Source: Sulfurovum sp.
GTDB taxonomy: Bacteria; Campylobacterota; Campylobacteria; Campylobacterales; Sulfurovaceae
Direction: 5' to 3'
Length of the DNA: 64,000 bases
Assembly (NCBI GenBank): GCA_024637255.1
Contig: JAGXFO010000012.1
Span: forward strand, 62,001-126,000
In this document: positions 44,880 through 54,230 of the stretch, piece after piece
Layout of the letters: the number at the start of each line of letters is the position of its first letter
How positions within the stretch are numbered: the first letter of the stretch is position 1
The notes under the pieces: generated by a model
The model's database searches: none
Told to the model about the DNA's origin: nothing
What the model saw: only the letters and a program-made list of their open reading frames with translations
Made by a program: the position numbers and the translations under genes

Positions 44880-46036
44880 TCTCTATCCTTATAAGCATCA
44901 TGCAATCTTTGCATGGCCTCTTCCAATACTGTTTTTGATGTGCCTATGTTTAAACGCATAAACCCTTCACCCGCTTTTCCAAAACTCTCTCCATCATTGA
45001 GTCCTAATCTTGCTTTAAATACAAAGAAGTCTACGAGTTCCTTGTGGCCAAGTCCCAATGCTCTACAGTCTAGCCACATGAGAAAAGTAGCCTCCGTAGG
45101 GACAGGAAAGATTGGTATATCTTTGTGCACAAGGAATTGGCTCACATACGCTATATTTGCCTTCAAATGCTTCTTGAGCGCTTCAAGCCACTCTTCACCA
45201 TTCTCATAGGCGGAGATAAGTGCCTCTATACCAAAAGGGTTGCCGTTGCTAATGCCTGATTTGTTCTGCTCTAGCACGTATGCCTGACGTAATTTTGGAT
45301 CACGAATAATAGCATAAGAGGTATTAAGTCCTGCGATATTAAACGTTTTTGAGGGTGCATTGAGGACAATACACTGCTTTGCTGTCTTTTCAAAGGTTCC
45401 AAGGCTATGGTATATTTTATCATAAACAACGTCCGCATGAATCTCATCTGAAATAATGAGCACATCATGCCTTATGCAAATATCTATAATCCTTCCCAAC
45501 TCTTCTTTGCTCCAGATACGCCCGGTGGGATTGTGTGGAGAGCAGAGTAAAAACAGTGTTGCTGCTGATGCTTTTGCCTCAAAATCATCATAATCTATAT
45601 GATAACTCCCATTTTCATACACCAGTGTATTGTCAAGTATTTGTCTGTTTTTATGTTTGACCGAAGAGGCGAAAGGAGGATACAAAGGTGTTTGAATAAT
45701 AATACCGTCTCCTTCTTTACTATAAGCAGAAATAGCAAAGTTTATAGACGGTACCACACCATAACAAGGCACTGTCCACTCTTTTTCTACATGCCAAGAA
45801 AAACGTTTGTGCATCCAGTGCCTTATAGCATCAAAATAGGTATCAGGATACACAGTATAGCCATACAGCGGATGGGAAGCTCTTTTCACCATGCTATCCT
45901 GCACACAAGAGGGAGAAGCCAGATCCATATCTGCCACCCACAAAGGAAGCAGTTCGTCCGTACCGAACTTATCCTTGGCCTCATCCAACTTTACAGTGTA
46001 GGTTCCCTTGCGGTCTATGGCTTCAAATATCTGCAT
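44876..46036 (-). CDS. MalY/PatB-family PLP C-S lyase, probable OvoB
   Basis: The 386-residue protein is a fold-type I PLP enzyme of the MalY/PatB cystathionine beta-lyase group (LPLWVADMDLASP, YGYTVYP, CSPHNPTGRIW, SDEIHADVVY, PLP lysine K230 in APSKTFNIAGL). It starts one base after ovoA. Ovothiol synthesis needs a PLP lyase, OvoB, to cut the histidyl-cysteine sulfoxide made by OvoA, so the genomic place suggests that role; a plain cystathionine lyase is the alternative. Its stop overlaps dacB. Confidence 0.78.
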   Translation of the reverse strand: MQIFEAIDRKGTYTVKLDEAKDKFGTDELLPLWVADMDLASPSCVQDSMVKRASHPLYGYTVYPDTYFDAIRHWMHKRFSWHVEKEWTVPCYGVVPSINFAISAYSKEGDGIIIQTPLYPPFASSVKHKNRQILDNTLVYENGSYHIDYDDFEAKASAATLFLLCSPHNPTGRIWSKEELGRIIDICIRHDVLIISDEIHADVVYDKIYHSLGTFEKTAKQCIVLNAPSKTFNIAGLNTSYAIIRDPKLRQAYVLEQNKSGISNGNPFGIEALISAYENGEEWLEALKKHLKANIAYVSQFLVHKDIPIFPVPTEATFLMWLDCRALGLGHKELVDFFVFKARLGLNDGESFGKAGEGFMRLNIGTSKTVLEEAMQRLHDAYKDRD

Positions 46037-46037
46037 C

Positions 46038-48137
46038 TTATTTTTTTTGCCACACCGTCATATGCGCGATGGTATGTTGGTGTTTTCTGGCTGTCTCTTG
46101 TATGACAAAAGGTACATTCTGTGTTCCTATAAGCTCAAAGTCTTTACCCAGTATCTCTTCTAAGCCCTGCAGTGTAGTGACATTTTCACCGTCCCTTTTA
46201 TATCCGCCTACCCATTTTTCTTTAGGTGTAGATTCTTCTTGCCAAGTATAAGGAGAGGTCAAGATGAGCATGCCGCCATCGTTAAGACGCGGCGCCACAT
46301 CATCTAAGAATTTTTGAGGGTCATAAAGCCTGTCTATGAGATTCCCGCCAAAAATAAGGTCGAAATCTTTATGGGTAGGTTTTAGGTTGCATGCATCTGC
46401 CTGCTGGAATGACACTTTTTTGCGTTCTTCTTTCAAATCAAAATCTGCAAGATTTACTTCATAAAAATTTTCCAAATCTCCCTCAGTTTTCATCGCATAA
46501 CGCAGTATCCCATTTTTTCTGAATGCTTCAGCTTCCTGTATAAAATGTGCCGAAAAATCTACTCCTATGACCTCATCAAAGCCACGTGCGAGCTCAAAGG
46601 TGCTGCGCCCTATAGCACAGCCAATATCAAAGGCTTTTTTTCTGGGTTTGTCTTTCATGTACGCTAAAGCTATCCGGCCGCAAACCTCTGGGTAGTTTTC
46701 GACACCTAAAGCATTTTCGCCCCAGCCAAAATGACAATACTGAGAAATGACGCTATCTGTATTGTAAATATTGGTTGTTACTTTTTCTTCATATTCACTT
46801 TGTATATATCTAAAGCCTGCATGTTGATAAAAATGCCGTCTGAAACCATAGCGACTCTTTTGCGTAGCAAGATTACCACAACTTATCCATGAACCTCCAT
46901 TGATAAGGTTGTGTTTAGCATCAAATATAGGTACAGTAAAATCATCATACACAGGATGTATCTTAAAACCTTCAAAGGGGTACATGGGTGTACGTGACCA
47001 CTGCCAAACGTTCCCTATAATATCATAAAAATTACCATGCCTATAGGTATCAACAGGAACACAGGAAGCAAAATATTCAAGATTAATATTTGCAATCATT
47101 TCACCTTTGGCTGTCCATTCCAGATAGGAGGGTACTCTGCTTTCATCACGTAATCTTACATATTCGTCTTCTGTAGGTAAAGTGATAGTTATGCCCTCTC
47201 TTTGGCTCTTCCACTTACAAAATGCTGCGGCTTCAAGATGATTGACTTCTACTGGCCAGCTCAATGGAAGATCTATCTCTCTACTTAATGTTCGAAGGTT
47301 GTACCCCTGTAGTGTTTTCTTCCAGAACTTAGGGTGGTTTGCCTTTGTATATGCTTTCCATGCTTTGCCCTCTTCACACCAAAAAGCATCATTGCCATAC
47401 CCTGCATCTTGTACAAAATCCAAAAACTCCGCATTGGATGTAAGGTATTTAGCAGCCTTAAATGCAGGTATGTACGACTGATGACTTCCATATTCATTGT
47501 CCCATCCAAAAAGTTTCGCCTCTTTATTTTTCCCTAGTATCGCAGTGCCGGCACTCACATCCAAAAGCATATTTTTAGGTGCAGCACCATATGTTTCACA
47601 CTCTTTCCATGCTGCATCCTCCTGTACTGATTCAAAAGGAAGCTGGCGTATAAGCACCGAAGAGGTTTCAAGATGGATGTTTTCATGTTCTATGCCCATT
47701 AAAATGACCCACCATGGCGATTCTTCTGTTATAGGGAGTACCAAAGGAAGTGTATCTATCAGATCAACAACCATGGAGTAAACTTGGTCGCGGTATGCCT
47801 GCGTTCTTTCGAGGCTGGGCCATCCATAATTTTTTTCATTCAAATCATCCCAACTCATCTCATCAACCCCGACAGCAAAAATAGATTCTAATTCAGGATC
47901 TATACGTTTATCGATAATTTTGGCAAGTTTGAATTTATTAATAAAAAAAGTAGCCGTATGTCCATAGTAAAAAATGATAGGGTGTCGAAGAGGGTCTGCT
48001 TTTTGAAAATAAGCGCTTTGCTTTGCAACGATATGAAATAGTGACTCATACCGTTTATAGCATGTTTGAAAATAGGCTTTGATCTCTTTTCGTTTATGTT
48101 CTATGTCGGTTCCATTAAGCGTAGGCATGCTTACCAT
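46038..48137 (-). CDS. ovoA: 5-histidylcysteine sulfoxide synthase / N-methyltransferase OvoA
   Basis: OvoA joins cysteine to C5 of histidine using oxygen and then, after the lyase step, methylates the imidazole to give ovothiol. The 699 residues comprise a DinB-like N-terminal domain with the expected iron ligands (H60 in YYGHTA, H151 and H155 in EHENIHLE), an FGE-sulfatase-type domain (about 190-450, with NGGSWISCG and RYGFRRHFYQHAGFR) and a C-terminal SAM methyltransferase (FDIGCAIGRS at 503-512). AAAGGA six bases before the ATG sets the start. The fused methyltransferase separates OvoA from EgtB. Confidence 0.9.
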   Translation of the reverse strand: MVSMPTLNGTDIEHKRKEIKAYFQTCYKRYESLFHIVAKQSAYFQKADPLRHPIIFYYGHTATFFINKFKLAKIIDKRIDPELESIFAVGVDEMSWDDLNEKNYGWPSLERTQAYRDQVYSMVVDLIDTLPLVLPITEESPWWVILMGIEHENIHLETSSVLIRQLPFESVQEDAAWKECETYGAAPKNMLLDVSAGTAILGKNKEAKLFGWDNEYGSHQSYIPAFKAAKYLTSNAEFLDFVQDAGYGNDAFWCEEGKAWKAYTKANHPKFWKKTLQGYNLRTLSREIDLPLSWPVEVNHLEAAAFCKWKSQREGITITLPTEDEYVRLRDESRVPSYLEWTAKGEMIANINLEYFASCVPVDTYRHGNFYDIIGNVWQWSRTPMYPFEGFKIHPVYDDFTVPIFDAKHNLINGGSWISCGNLATQKSRYGFRRHFYQHAGFRYIQSEYEEKVTTNIYNTDSVISQYCHFGWGENALGVENYPEVCGRIALAYMKDKPRKKAFDIGCAIGRSTFELARGFDEVIGVDFSAHFIQEAEAFRKNGILRYAMKTEGDLENFYEVNLADFDLKEERKKVSFQQADACNLKPTHKDFDLIFGGNLIDRLYDPQKFLDDVAPRLNDGGMLILTSPYTWQEESTPKEKWVGGYKRDGENVTTLQGLEEILGKDFELIGTQNVPFVIQETARKHQHTIAHMTVWQKK

Positions 48138-48183
48138 GTCTGATTCCTTTTATGTAATATCCATGCAAGATACCAAACTAGCC

Positions 48184-48522
48184 TTAAAAATCTGCCTTTT
48201 CTTTGGCACTCTCTATCATGGAGATAAAAATAGTATAAAGGTTCGCAATTACAGCACCTATTACTAGTCCTGTAGCTAACGAATCATTCGCATAAAACTG
48301 TAAAGCAAAAAAAGCAGGCAGAAGATGCAAGTCTGCTACCAAAGAACCTGCCAAAAGCTCAGCAGAAAGCAGATTTCTTACCCCTATTTTCAATAAAGTA
48401 GAAATCACATTCACTGAACCTGCTATAAACAATGCTACTATAGAATGGTCATACAAAAACGCTGCAGATGTCGTAAGTGACATCAATGTAAAAAACATAT
48501 AAAAAACTTTTCCCCAATTCAT
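48184..48522 (-). CDS. small integral membrane protein (DUF6394-like)
   Basis: The 112-residue protein has three or four predicted membrane helices (GKVFYMFFTLMSLTTSAAF, HSIVALFIAGSVNVI, and GLVIGAVIANLYTIFI). It resembles a campylobacterial family of unknown function that I recall as DUF6394. TAAGGAG stands five bases before the ATG, and TATAAT lies about 25 bases further up, so it has its own promoter. Function unknown. Confidence 0.6.
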   Translation of the reverse strand: MNWGKVFYMFFTLMSLTTSAAFLYDHSIVALFIAGSVNVISTLLKIGVRNLLSAELLAGSLVADLHLLPAFFALQFYANDSLATGLVIGAVIANLYTIFISMIESAKEKADF

Positions 48523-48585
48523 TACTACTCCTTAAAAAAATAAATTATATCACACATGCTCTCTCTTGCACAAGAGTAAGAAGAA

Positions 48586-49557
48586 TCAGATAGTCCCATT
48601 TTCATACATAGAACGCATTTTTTCTTTCTCTTTGTCTCTTTTGAGCTTGTTTGCTTCTTTTTCTCTGAAGTCTCCTACTGAGAAACCAAGCCACATCAAG
48701 ATAGGTGAGGCCACAAAGATAGAAGAGTATGTACCAACAATAATTCCTACAAGCAAAGTAAAACTGAATCCCTTAATGATCTCTCCGCCAAATAAGAAAA
48801 GCATCAGGATTACAAAAAATGTTGTCAGTGAGGTAAGTGTGGTACGTGAAAGTGTACGTGTAACCGATTCATCAATAATAACACCCAAATCCGGATTTTT
48901 AATGGTACGTATCCCCTCGCGTATACGGTCAAATACAATGATGGTATCATTAAGTGAGTATCCAAGGAGTGTAAGCATCGCTGCCAAAATATCTAAATTC
49001 ACTTCAATATTGAAAAGCACTATCATCCCCATAGCAATACTAATATCATGCAACAATGCCAATACTGAAGCTACAGCAAAACGCCACTCAAATCTAAATG
49101 AAACATAAGCAAGAATACCAATGATCGCCAACACCATAGCCATAAGTCCCTGTTCGCGTAACTCGGAGCCTACTTTGGCACCTACCATATCAACACGTCT
49201 TACTTCAAAGTTTCCTGTATCTTTAAGCAATGTACGTATTTTGTCTGCAACATCTTCGCCTAAGGCTTTCGAGCTCATCTTTGTTCGAATGACCACTTCA
49301 TCTTCTCCGCCAAAGAATGTTACAGTTGCGCCCTCATAGCTTTTCTCTGCATCTATGACTTTTCTTATCTCACCTATGGGCGCTTTGCCTTCATACTGTA
49401 CTTGTATGAGAGTACCCCCGGCAAAGTCAATACCATAGTTAAACCCTTTAGTTAAAATAATACCCAAAGCAAGAACTACCATCACAATAGAGAGTAAACC
49501 AAAACGCTTGCTCTTGCCCATGAACGAAAGAGGGTTATCATATTTAAAAACTTCCAT
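48586..49557 (-). CDS. secF: Sec translocase accessory subunit SecF
   Basis: SecF, with SecD, uses the proton gradient to pull exported proteins across the membrane. The 323-residue protein has KGFNYGIDFAGGTLIQVQ, a small periplasmic domain and five further helices with LTLLGYSLNDTIIVFDRIRE and SRTTLTSLTTFFVIL. It starts at the base where secD ends (one-base overlap). Confidence 0.96.
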   Translation of the reverse strand: MEVFKYDNPLSFMGKSKRFGLLSIVMVVLALGIILTKGFNYGIDFAGGTLIQVQYEGKAPIGEIRKVIDAEKSYEGATVTFFGGEDEVVIRTKMSSKALGEDVADKIRTLLKDTGNFEVRRVDMVGAKVGSELREQGLMAMVLAIIGILAYVSFRFEWRFAVASVLALLHDISIAMGMIVLFNIEVNLDILAAMLTLLGYSLNDTIIVFDRIREGIRTIKNPDLGVIIDESVTRTLSRTTLTSLTTFFVILMLFLFGGEIIKGFSFTLLVGIIVGTYSSIFVASPILMWLGFSVGDFREKEANKLKRDKEKEKMRSMYENGTI

Positions 49558-51131
49558 TATTTCGCTCCTTCTGTTCTAATACCAAACCAGAAATTTAGTT
49601 TTTTCTTATCAATGCGAGGCAGTATCCATTGGTAAATACCATGTGTGCCCACAATAGCCGTCAGCATAGATGCCAAAATACCGATACTCATCGTAAGTGC
49701 AAACCCTTTGATGGCGCCTGTACCATAAGCATAAAGCACAGCCGCTGCAATAAGTGTAGTAATGTTGGCATCCCAAATAGCAGTAAATGCATTACTATAT
49801 CCATCTTCTATGGATTTGCCTATAGACTTTCCTTCTAATAGCAGTTCACGAATACGTTCGTTGATAATGACATTCGCATCCACCGCCATACCGACCGTAA
49901 GTACGATACCTGCCATACCTGGGAGCGTAAGCGTTGCTCCAAAAAGCGACATTACCGCAAGCACAAGAAAGAGGTTTCCTACAAGTGCGACATTCGCAAC
50001 TATTCCAGCCATTCCATAATAAAGTATCATGAAAATGACGACCAGCATAAACCCAAGCATCAGTGCCATAGAACTTGATTTGATGCTATCTGCACCCAAA
50101 CTTGGTCCAACAGAACGTTTTTCCATGACATACACAGGTGCAAGCAAAGCTCCTGAGCGAAGTGCAATAGCAAGATCATGTGCTTCTGAGAGTTCAAAAC
50201 TTCCGCTTATCTGCACGTGCCCACCGCCAATTCTCTCATTGATGTTTGGTGCAGAATAGACCTTATTATCTAGAACAACTGCCATACGTTTACCTACACT
50301 CATCCCTGTAAAGTCACCAAAGATTTTGGCGCCCTGACCATTGAGCGTGAAATTGATGACGGGTTGGTTATTCTCATCAAACCCAACCTTTGCATCCGTG
50401 AGCATAGAACCATCCAGTACAGGAATGGCGCGCAGAAGATACTTTTCAGGTGTGCTTACATCTTCAAATATCACATCACCAAAACTTTTGGCTTCATCTG
50501 CGCTCATCGTATTGACCCTTGCTATTCTGTCTTCATCTACTGCCATAAGCTGCAAGTGTGCAGCACGGGCTATGAGTTCACGTATACGTTGCTCATCTTC
50601 CTGCGTTTTGATACCTGGCACCTCTACAAGGATCTTATCTTCGCCCTGTTTTGCTACCGTTGGTTCTGCAAGTCCAAACTCATTGAGTCTATTTCTAATG
50701 GTATCTACTGCCTGCCCAATAGCATTTTGCTTCGTACGCTCTACCTCTTCTTCTGTCATCGATAATGAAAATTTTAATCCGTTTTCACTAAGCACTGTAC
50801 CCTCAAGCTCTTTTTTGAGCAGTGCTTTGGCTTTTGCCACATCATCTCCATCAAGTAACTCAAAAGTAATCTTCTCGCCATCTTCCATGCGTAGCTCATC
50901 AAAGATAATCTCTTCATCATCAAAAATATATTTCACCGATGCAGCCATAAACTTAATGCGTGACTCAATAGCAACTTCGCTTTTGATACCAAGAAGCATG
51001 TGAAGTCCACCTTGAAGGTCAAGCCCTAAAGTGATTTTCTTTCCACTTTCACTTTGCGTCAAAGAAGGAATAGAAAAAACTACTCCAAAAATGAGCGCAA
51101 AGATGAAAATGAGAATTCTAAAATTAAGCAT
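49557..51131 (-). CDS. secD: Sec translocase accessory subunit SecD
   Basis: The 524-residue partner of SecF carries ITLGLDLQGGLHMLLGI, a large periplasmic P1 domain, DTIRNRLNEFGLAEP, and the membrane block LPGMAGIVLTVGMAVDANVIINERIRE (written here as two adjoining motifs: LPGMAGIVLTVGMAVD and ANVIINERIRE). I use ATG 51131, which overlaps the yajC stop; TTG 51146 and GTG 51137 are alternatives. Confidence 0.96.
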   Translation of the reverse strand: MLNFRILIFIFALIFGVVFSIPSLTQSESGKKITLGLDLQGGLHMLLGIKSEVAIESRIKFMAASVKYIFDDEEIIFDELRMEDGEKITFELLDGDDVAKAKALLKKELEGTVLSENGLKFSLSMTEEEVERTKQNAIGQAVDTIRNRLNEFGLAEPTVAKQGEDKILVEVPGIKTQEDEQRIRELIARAAHLQLMAVDEDRIARVNTMSADEAKSFGDVIFEDVSTPEKYLLRAIPVLDGSMLTDAKVGFDENNQPVINFTLNGQGAKIFGDFTGMSVGKRMAVVLDNKVYSAPNINERIGGGHVQISGSFELSEAHDLAIALRSGALLAPVYVMEKRSVGPSLGADSIKSSSMALMLGFMLVVIFMILYYGMAGIVANVALVGNLFLVLAVMSLFGATLTLPGMAGIVLTVGMAVDANVIINERIRELLLEGKSIGKSIEDGYSNAFTAIWDANITTLIAAAVLYAYGTGAIKGFALTMSIGILASMLTAIVGTHGIYQWILPRIDKKKLNFWFGIRTEGAK

Positions 51132-51396
51132 TTTCACCAGATTCAACCTTTTTTGCTACATATGCTCTATCAAGTTTTACAATTGTGTCATCATTTAATT
51201 TGATTTTGATAAAATCTGCTTCAGGTTTAACAATGATCGCCATAAGGCCGCCCGTTGTGACAATATTATCACCTTTTTCAAGGCTTTCAAGCATTGCTTT
51301 ATGCTTTTTTTGATGTTGCTGCTGTGGTCTAATGATTAAAAAGTAAAAAATTGCAAATAATATAATGAGAGGTAAAAATGAGCCGAGTTGTTCCAT
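51124..51396 (-). CDS. yajC: Sec translocon accessory protein YajC
   Basis: YajC associates with SecDF. The 90-residue protein has one N-terminal helix (FLPLIILFAIFYFLIIRPQQ), followed by KGDNIVTTGGLMAII, the typical domain. AAAGG six bases before the ATG supports the start. The ATG region overlaps the divergent lnt start by 19 bases, so transcription of both must begin inside the other's coding or leader region. Confidence 0.93.
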   Translation of the reverse strand: MEQLGSFLPLIILFAIFYFLIIRPQQQHQKKHKAMLESLEKGDNIVTTGGLMAIIVKPEADFIKIKLNDDTIVKLDRAYVAKKVESGENA

Positions 51397-52691
51397 GTAA
51401 AGCCTTTATGAATAAAATTAGCCATTATTTTAACACTTTTGTACTAACAAGAGGCTTGCTTATCGCTCTTTTAAGTTCTACGTTTATTTATCTTGCCTAT
51501 TGGAATTTATCAACACTTTTTGCAAACACCATCTTAGGACTCACTGCACTCTATTTGTTACTTCAGGAAGATAAAAAGGTTTGGTTTGTCTCCGGAGCGT
51601 TCATCGGGTTATTCTGGTTTTGGTGGATTGCCCTGAGTCTTCAACATTATGGTATGACGTGGGCAGTTCCCATAGAAATACTTATTATTATGCTAAGTTA
51701 CGGAGCATTATTCTGGTTTATAGCATGGTTATCTGAAAAAGTATCATCAAAATTTTCTATACCTGCTGTTTTCATTAAAGCTTTTGGTCTTCTGGGTCTC
51801 AGCTACATCCACCCATTCTCTTTTGATTGGCTCAAGCCAGAATTAATGTTTATAGAGAGCTACCTGGGCATAGAAAAGTGGCAATTTGCATTGATACTGC
51901 TTGCCATCAGTTTAAGTATTCAAAAACAACGGCTTTTATACCTTTTGCTTATTGTATTTGCATACCAACCCCACTTAGGAAGAGTGGAGATAGATACCCA
52001 AAACATTGCACTGATCACTACTCACACAAACGTACAGGACAAATGGAATGAAACTATGCAGCCAAAGCAGTTTAACGTTATTTTTAAAGCTATTGACCGT
52101 GCCATTGCTGCCAAAAAAAGATTGGTTATTTTGCCTGAATCTGTTTTTCCTGTTTTCTTAAACCGCTCACAAGCTATGATTGATACACTGCAGGAAAAAG
52201 CAAAACATATCTCTATTGTTACAGGTGGACTTTATTGGGATGGCAAAACACCTCGAAACTCTAGCTATATTTTTACAAGCAATACTATCACTGTTGCCAA
52301 TAAAGTTGTGCTTGTTCCCTTTGGAGAAAGCAATCCCCTGCCCGATTTTTTAAGTGACTGGGTCAATAAGGTTTTTTACGATGGCGCGGTAGACTATAAA
52401 GCAAGCAGCAAAATCACAGACTACGCCATAGATGGCACAACCTACAGAAATGCCATCTGTTTTGAAGCCACTTCAGAGAGACTCTATGCCAAAGACCAAC
52501 ACGGGAACAGACCAAAAAATATGATAGCCTTAAGCAACAACGGCTGGTTCACACCATCCACAGAACCAACACTCCAAAAACTGCTGTTACAGTATTATAG
52601 TAAAAAGTACGGTACAAAGATTTATCATGCTGTCAATATGTCTAAATCGTGTATCATTCAAAACGGGCAGTATTTAAATGTAGAATTTTGA
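51378..52691 (+). CDS. lnt: apolipoprotein N-acyltransferase Lnt
   Basis: Lnt adds the third acyl chain to lipoproteins. The 437-residue protein has about six N-terminal helices and a nitrilase domain with Glu in ILPESVFPVF, the Lys loop near WDGKTPRNSSYIF, VPFGESNPLPDFL and Cys in AICFEATSERLY. It is shorter than E. coli Lnt (512). GAGAGG five bases before the ATG supports 51378; ATG 51408 is possible. Several lipoproteins in this window would be substrates. Confidence 0.9.
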   Translation: MSRVVPCKAFMNKISHYFNTFVLTRGLLIALLSSTFIYLAYWNLSTLFANTILGLTALYLLLQEDKKVWFVSGAFIGLFWFWWIALSLQHYGMTWAVPIEILIIMLSYGALFWFIAWLSEKVSSKFSIPAVFIKAFGLLGLSYIHPFSFDWLKPELMFIESYLGIEKWQFALILLAISLSIQKQRLLYLLLIVFAYQPHLGRVEIDTQNIALITTHTNVQDKWNETMQPKQFNVIFKAIDRAIAAKKRLVILPESVFPVFLNRSQAMIDTLQEKAKHISIVTGGLYWDGKTPRNSSYIFTSNTITVANKVVLVPFGESNPLPDFLSDWVNKVFYDGAVDYKASSKITDYAIDGTTYRNAICFEATSERLYAKDQHGNRPKNMIALSNNGWFTPSTEPTLQKLLLQYYSKKYGTKIYHAVNMSKSCIIQNGQYLNVEF

Positions 52692-54041
52692 ACTCCTTAA
52701 CAACTTTAAGGCATTTTCTATTTTTTCTTCAAGCACCTTTACATCTTCACACATGAGCGGGTCTGTATCGAGTGTTGAATTCTCCGACTGCTCTTTGATA
52801 TGCTTCAAAATAATGGCACGCTCTTTGCAGTTTCGGTACTCGCGCAAAGGCTTTAAAAGGATATTTAACTCATCCACAATCATTTGCGCCTCTTTTTCTC
52901 CTATGATATGGAAAAAATCTTCCAAATGTGTCTGCAGAGAGTCCAGAGAAATATAGATCTGTTCAAGCAAGTCCTCATCATACCCCTCTTTTGTTTTAGA
53001 AAGTAGTATTTCAAATGCTTTCAAATGCTTTCTTACTGCTTTCTTAACCTCTTGTTTTAAAGACTTAAATTGCTGATGCTCTTGTTCGTGGAGTTCTCTT
53101 GCAAGTATCTGAATCAAATGCATAAAAGGTTTTGATAACAGCATTTGTGTAACAGCTACTTCCTCTTGGATAGTGAGGCTTTTCAGTTCGCTATAAAGGC
53201 TTAGCTTTGCATCTTCTCTTGTAGAGCAAAGTTCATCCAAAAAGTAGAGATAACGCAAAAGTTTTGTTTCTTCATGATAACGTAACAATAAATTCGTACA
53301 AAAGCGCTGAATATAAGGGCTGAAAAGGTCTGAAAAGGTTTCCAAAATTGTAGCTGTGCGGCGCATGAGTACACGTAGGCGGTGCAGTGTCGCACTCAAG
53401 TGTTTCTGCTGATATACCATTTTGTAATAATTCAAAAGACGCAGATTTTTATACACTATCAATGCCACTCCGTCACGAACATATAAGCGATTCGGTACTT
53501 GCCAAAAAAAGAGATTTGCAGGTTCAAAAGCATCAATTTTTTCGAACAATTTGCTTAAATTATACTCCATAGGTTTAACATATAAAGAGAGTGGCCTGTC
53601 ATTGTATTTTTCATCTTTATCGATCTCTTTAAGAATAAAAGGTTGCAATGTCTCCATGGTTTCAGACTCCCCCATTGCCTTTTCATCTTTAAAATATGCA
53701 ACAAGAATGTAAAGTCCTTCAAGCGTTTTTGAATATTCAGAAAAAACAAAGGTTTCCTCATGGGTACAGACCGTATATATGTTTTTTACGACCTTTCTGC
53801 CAATGTGGTTTTTACGTTGCGACAGATATATTTCTTCGCAAACAGGCACTATGTTTTCTTTACCTTCCCTGCTAATTGTCACTTTGGTATATGTGTCAGG
53901 AAAATGCTTAAGATAGTAACACTGCGTATCTATGTCAGGTTTTACATAAAACTGCTCTATTTTCTCGGTGTTAACTATCTTTTTTTTTAGCCAACGTTGA
54001 ATGTCGGTTGATATCAAAAACTTGTGTTGTATCTTATTCAT
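52674..54041 (-). CDS. CYTH-CHAD domain protein
   Basis: The N-terminal part (KIQHKFLISTD onward) resembles a CYTH triphosphate-tunnel domain and the C-terminal 270 residues, rich in His and Arg helices (SATLHRLRVLMRRTATILETF), are a CHAD domain. CHAD proteins bind polyphosphate; this genome also encodes PPK2, about 29 kb away. I prefer ATG 54041, since the family opening begins there; ATG 54083 would add 14 residues. The CYTH part lacks a clear ExExK signature, so catalysis is uncertain. The 3' end overlaps lnt by 18 bases. Confidence 0.78.
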   Translation of the reverse strand: MNKIQHKFLISTDIQRWLKKKIVNTEKIEQFYVKPDIDTQCYYLKHFPDTYTKVTISREGKENIVPVCEEIYLSQRKNHIGRKVVKNIYTVCTHEETFVFSEYSKTLEGLYILVAYFKDEKAMGESETMETLQPFILKEIDKDEKYNDRPLSLYVKPMEYNLSKLFEKIDAFEPANLFFWQVPNRLYVRDGVALIVYKNLRLLNYYKMVYQQKHLSATLHRLRVLMRRTATILETFSDLFSPYIQRFCTNLLLRYHEETKLLRYLYFLDELCSTREDAKLSLYSELKSLTIQEEVAVTQMLLSKPFMHLIQILARELHEQEHQQFKSLKQEVKKAVRKHLKAFEILLSKTKEGYDEDLLEQIYISLDSLQTHLEDFFHIIGEKEAQMIVDELNILLKPLREYRNCKERAIILKHIKEQSENSTLDTDPLMCEDVKVLEEKIENALKLLRSSKFYI

Positions 54042-54111
54042 GGCGATGATTATAGCAAAGAATACTTCAGTTGTTATATGCATTCTGGCATGGTAATTTA
54101 AAGGTCAAAAA

Positions 54112-54140
54112 TTGACATGAAGCCAATATTAAACTATAAT
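54112..54140 (+). promoter_or_regulatory. consensus sigma-70 promoter for yidD-pyrC
   Basis: TTGACA (54112-54117) and TATAAT (54135-54140) are separated by 17 bases. Both boxes match the consensus exactly, which is rare in Campylobacterota where the -35 box is usually absent. Start expected near 54147. Confidence 0.7.
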
Positions 54141-54170
54141 CCACACCATGCTTTAGGCCAAAGGAATGTT

Positions 54171-54230
54171 ATGCGGGTTGCTCATTATTTTACTATACAA
54201 AAGGCTCTAAAATCCACACTATCAACATGA
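54171..54230 (+). CDS. possible 19-codon upstream ORF before yidD
   Basis: An ATG at 54171 with AAAGGA six bases upstream opens a 19-codon frame whose TGA overlaps the yidD ATG (54227). It has a good ribosome site while yidD has none of its own, so it may couple translation. A 14-codon frame from 54167 (ending TAA) overlaps it. No homology is claimed. Confidence 0.3.
   Translation: MRVAHYFTIQKALKSTLST

Noticed and set aside
50341..51003. 220-codon plus-strand open frame opposite secD
   Set aside because: Serine-rich shadow of the secD coding sequence with no recognisable motif or start signal.
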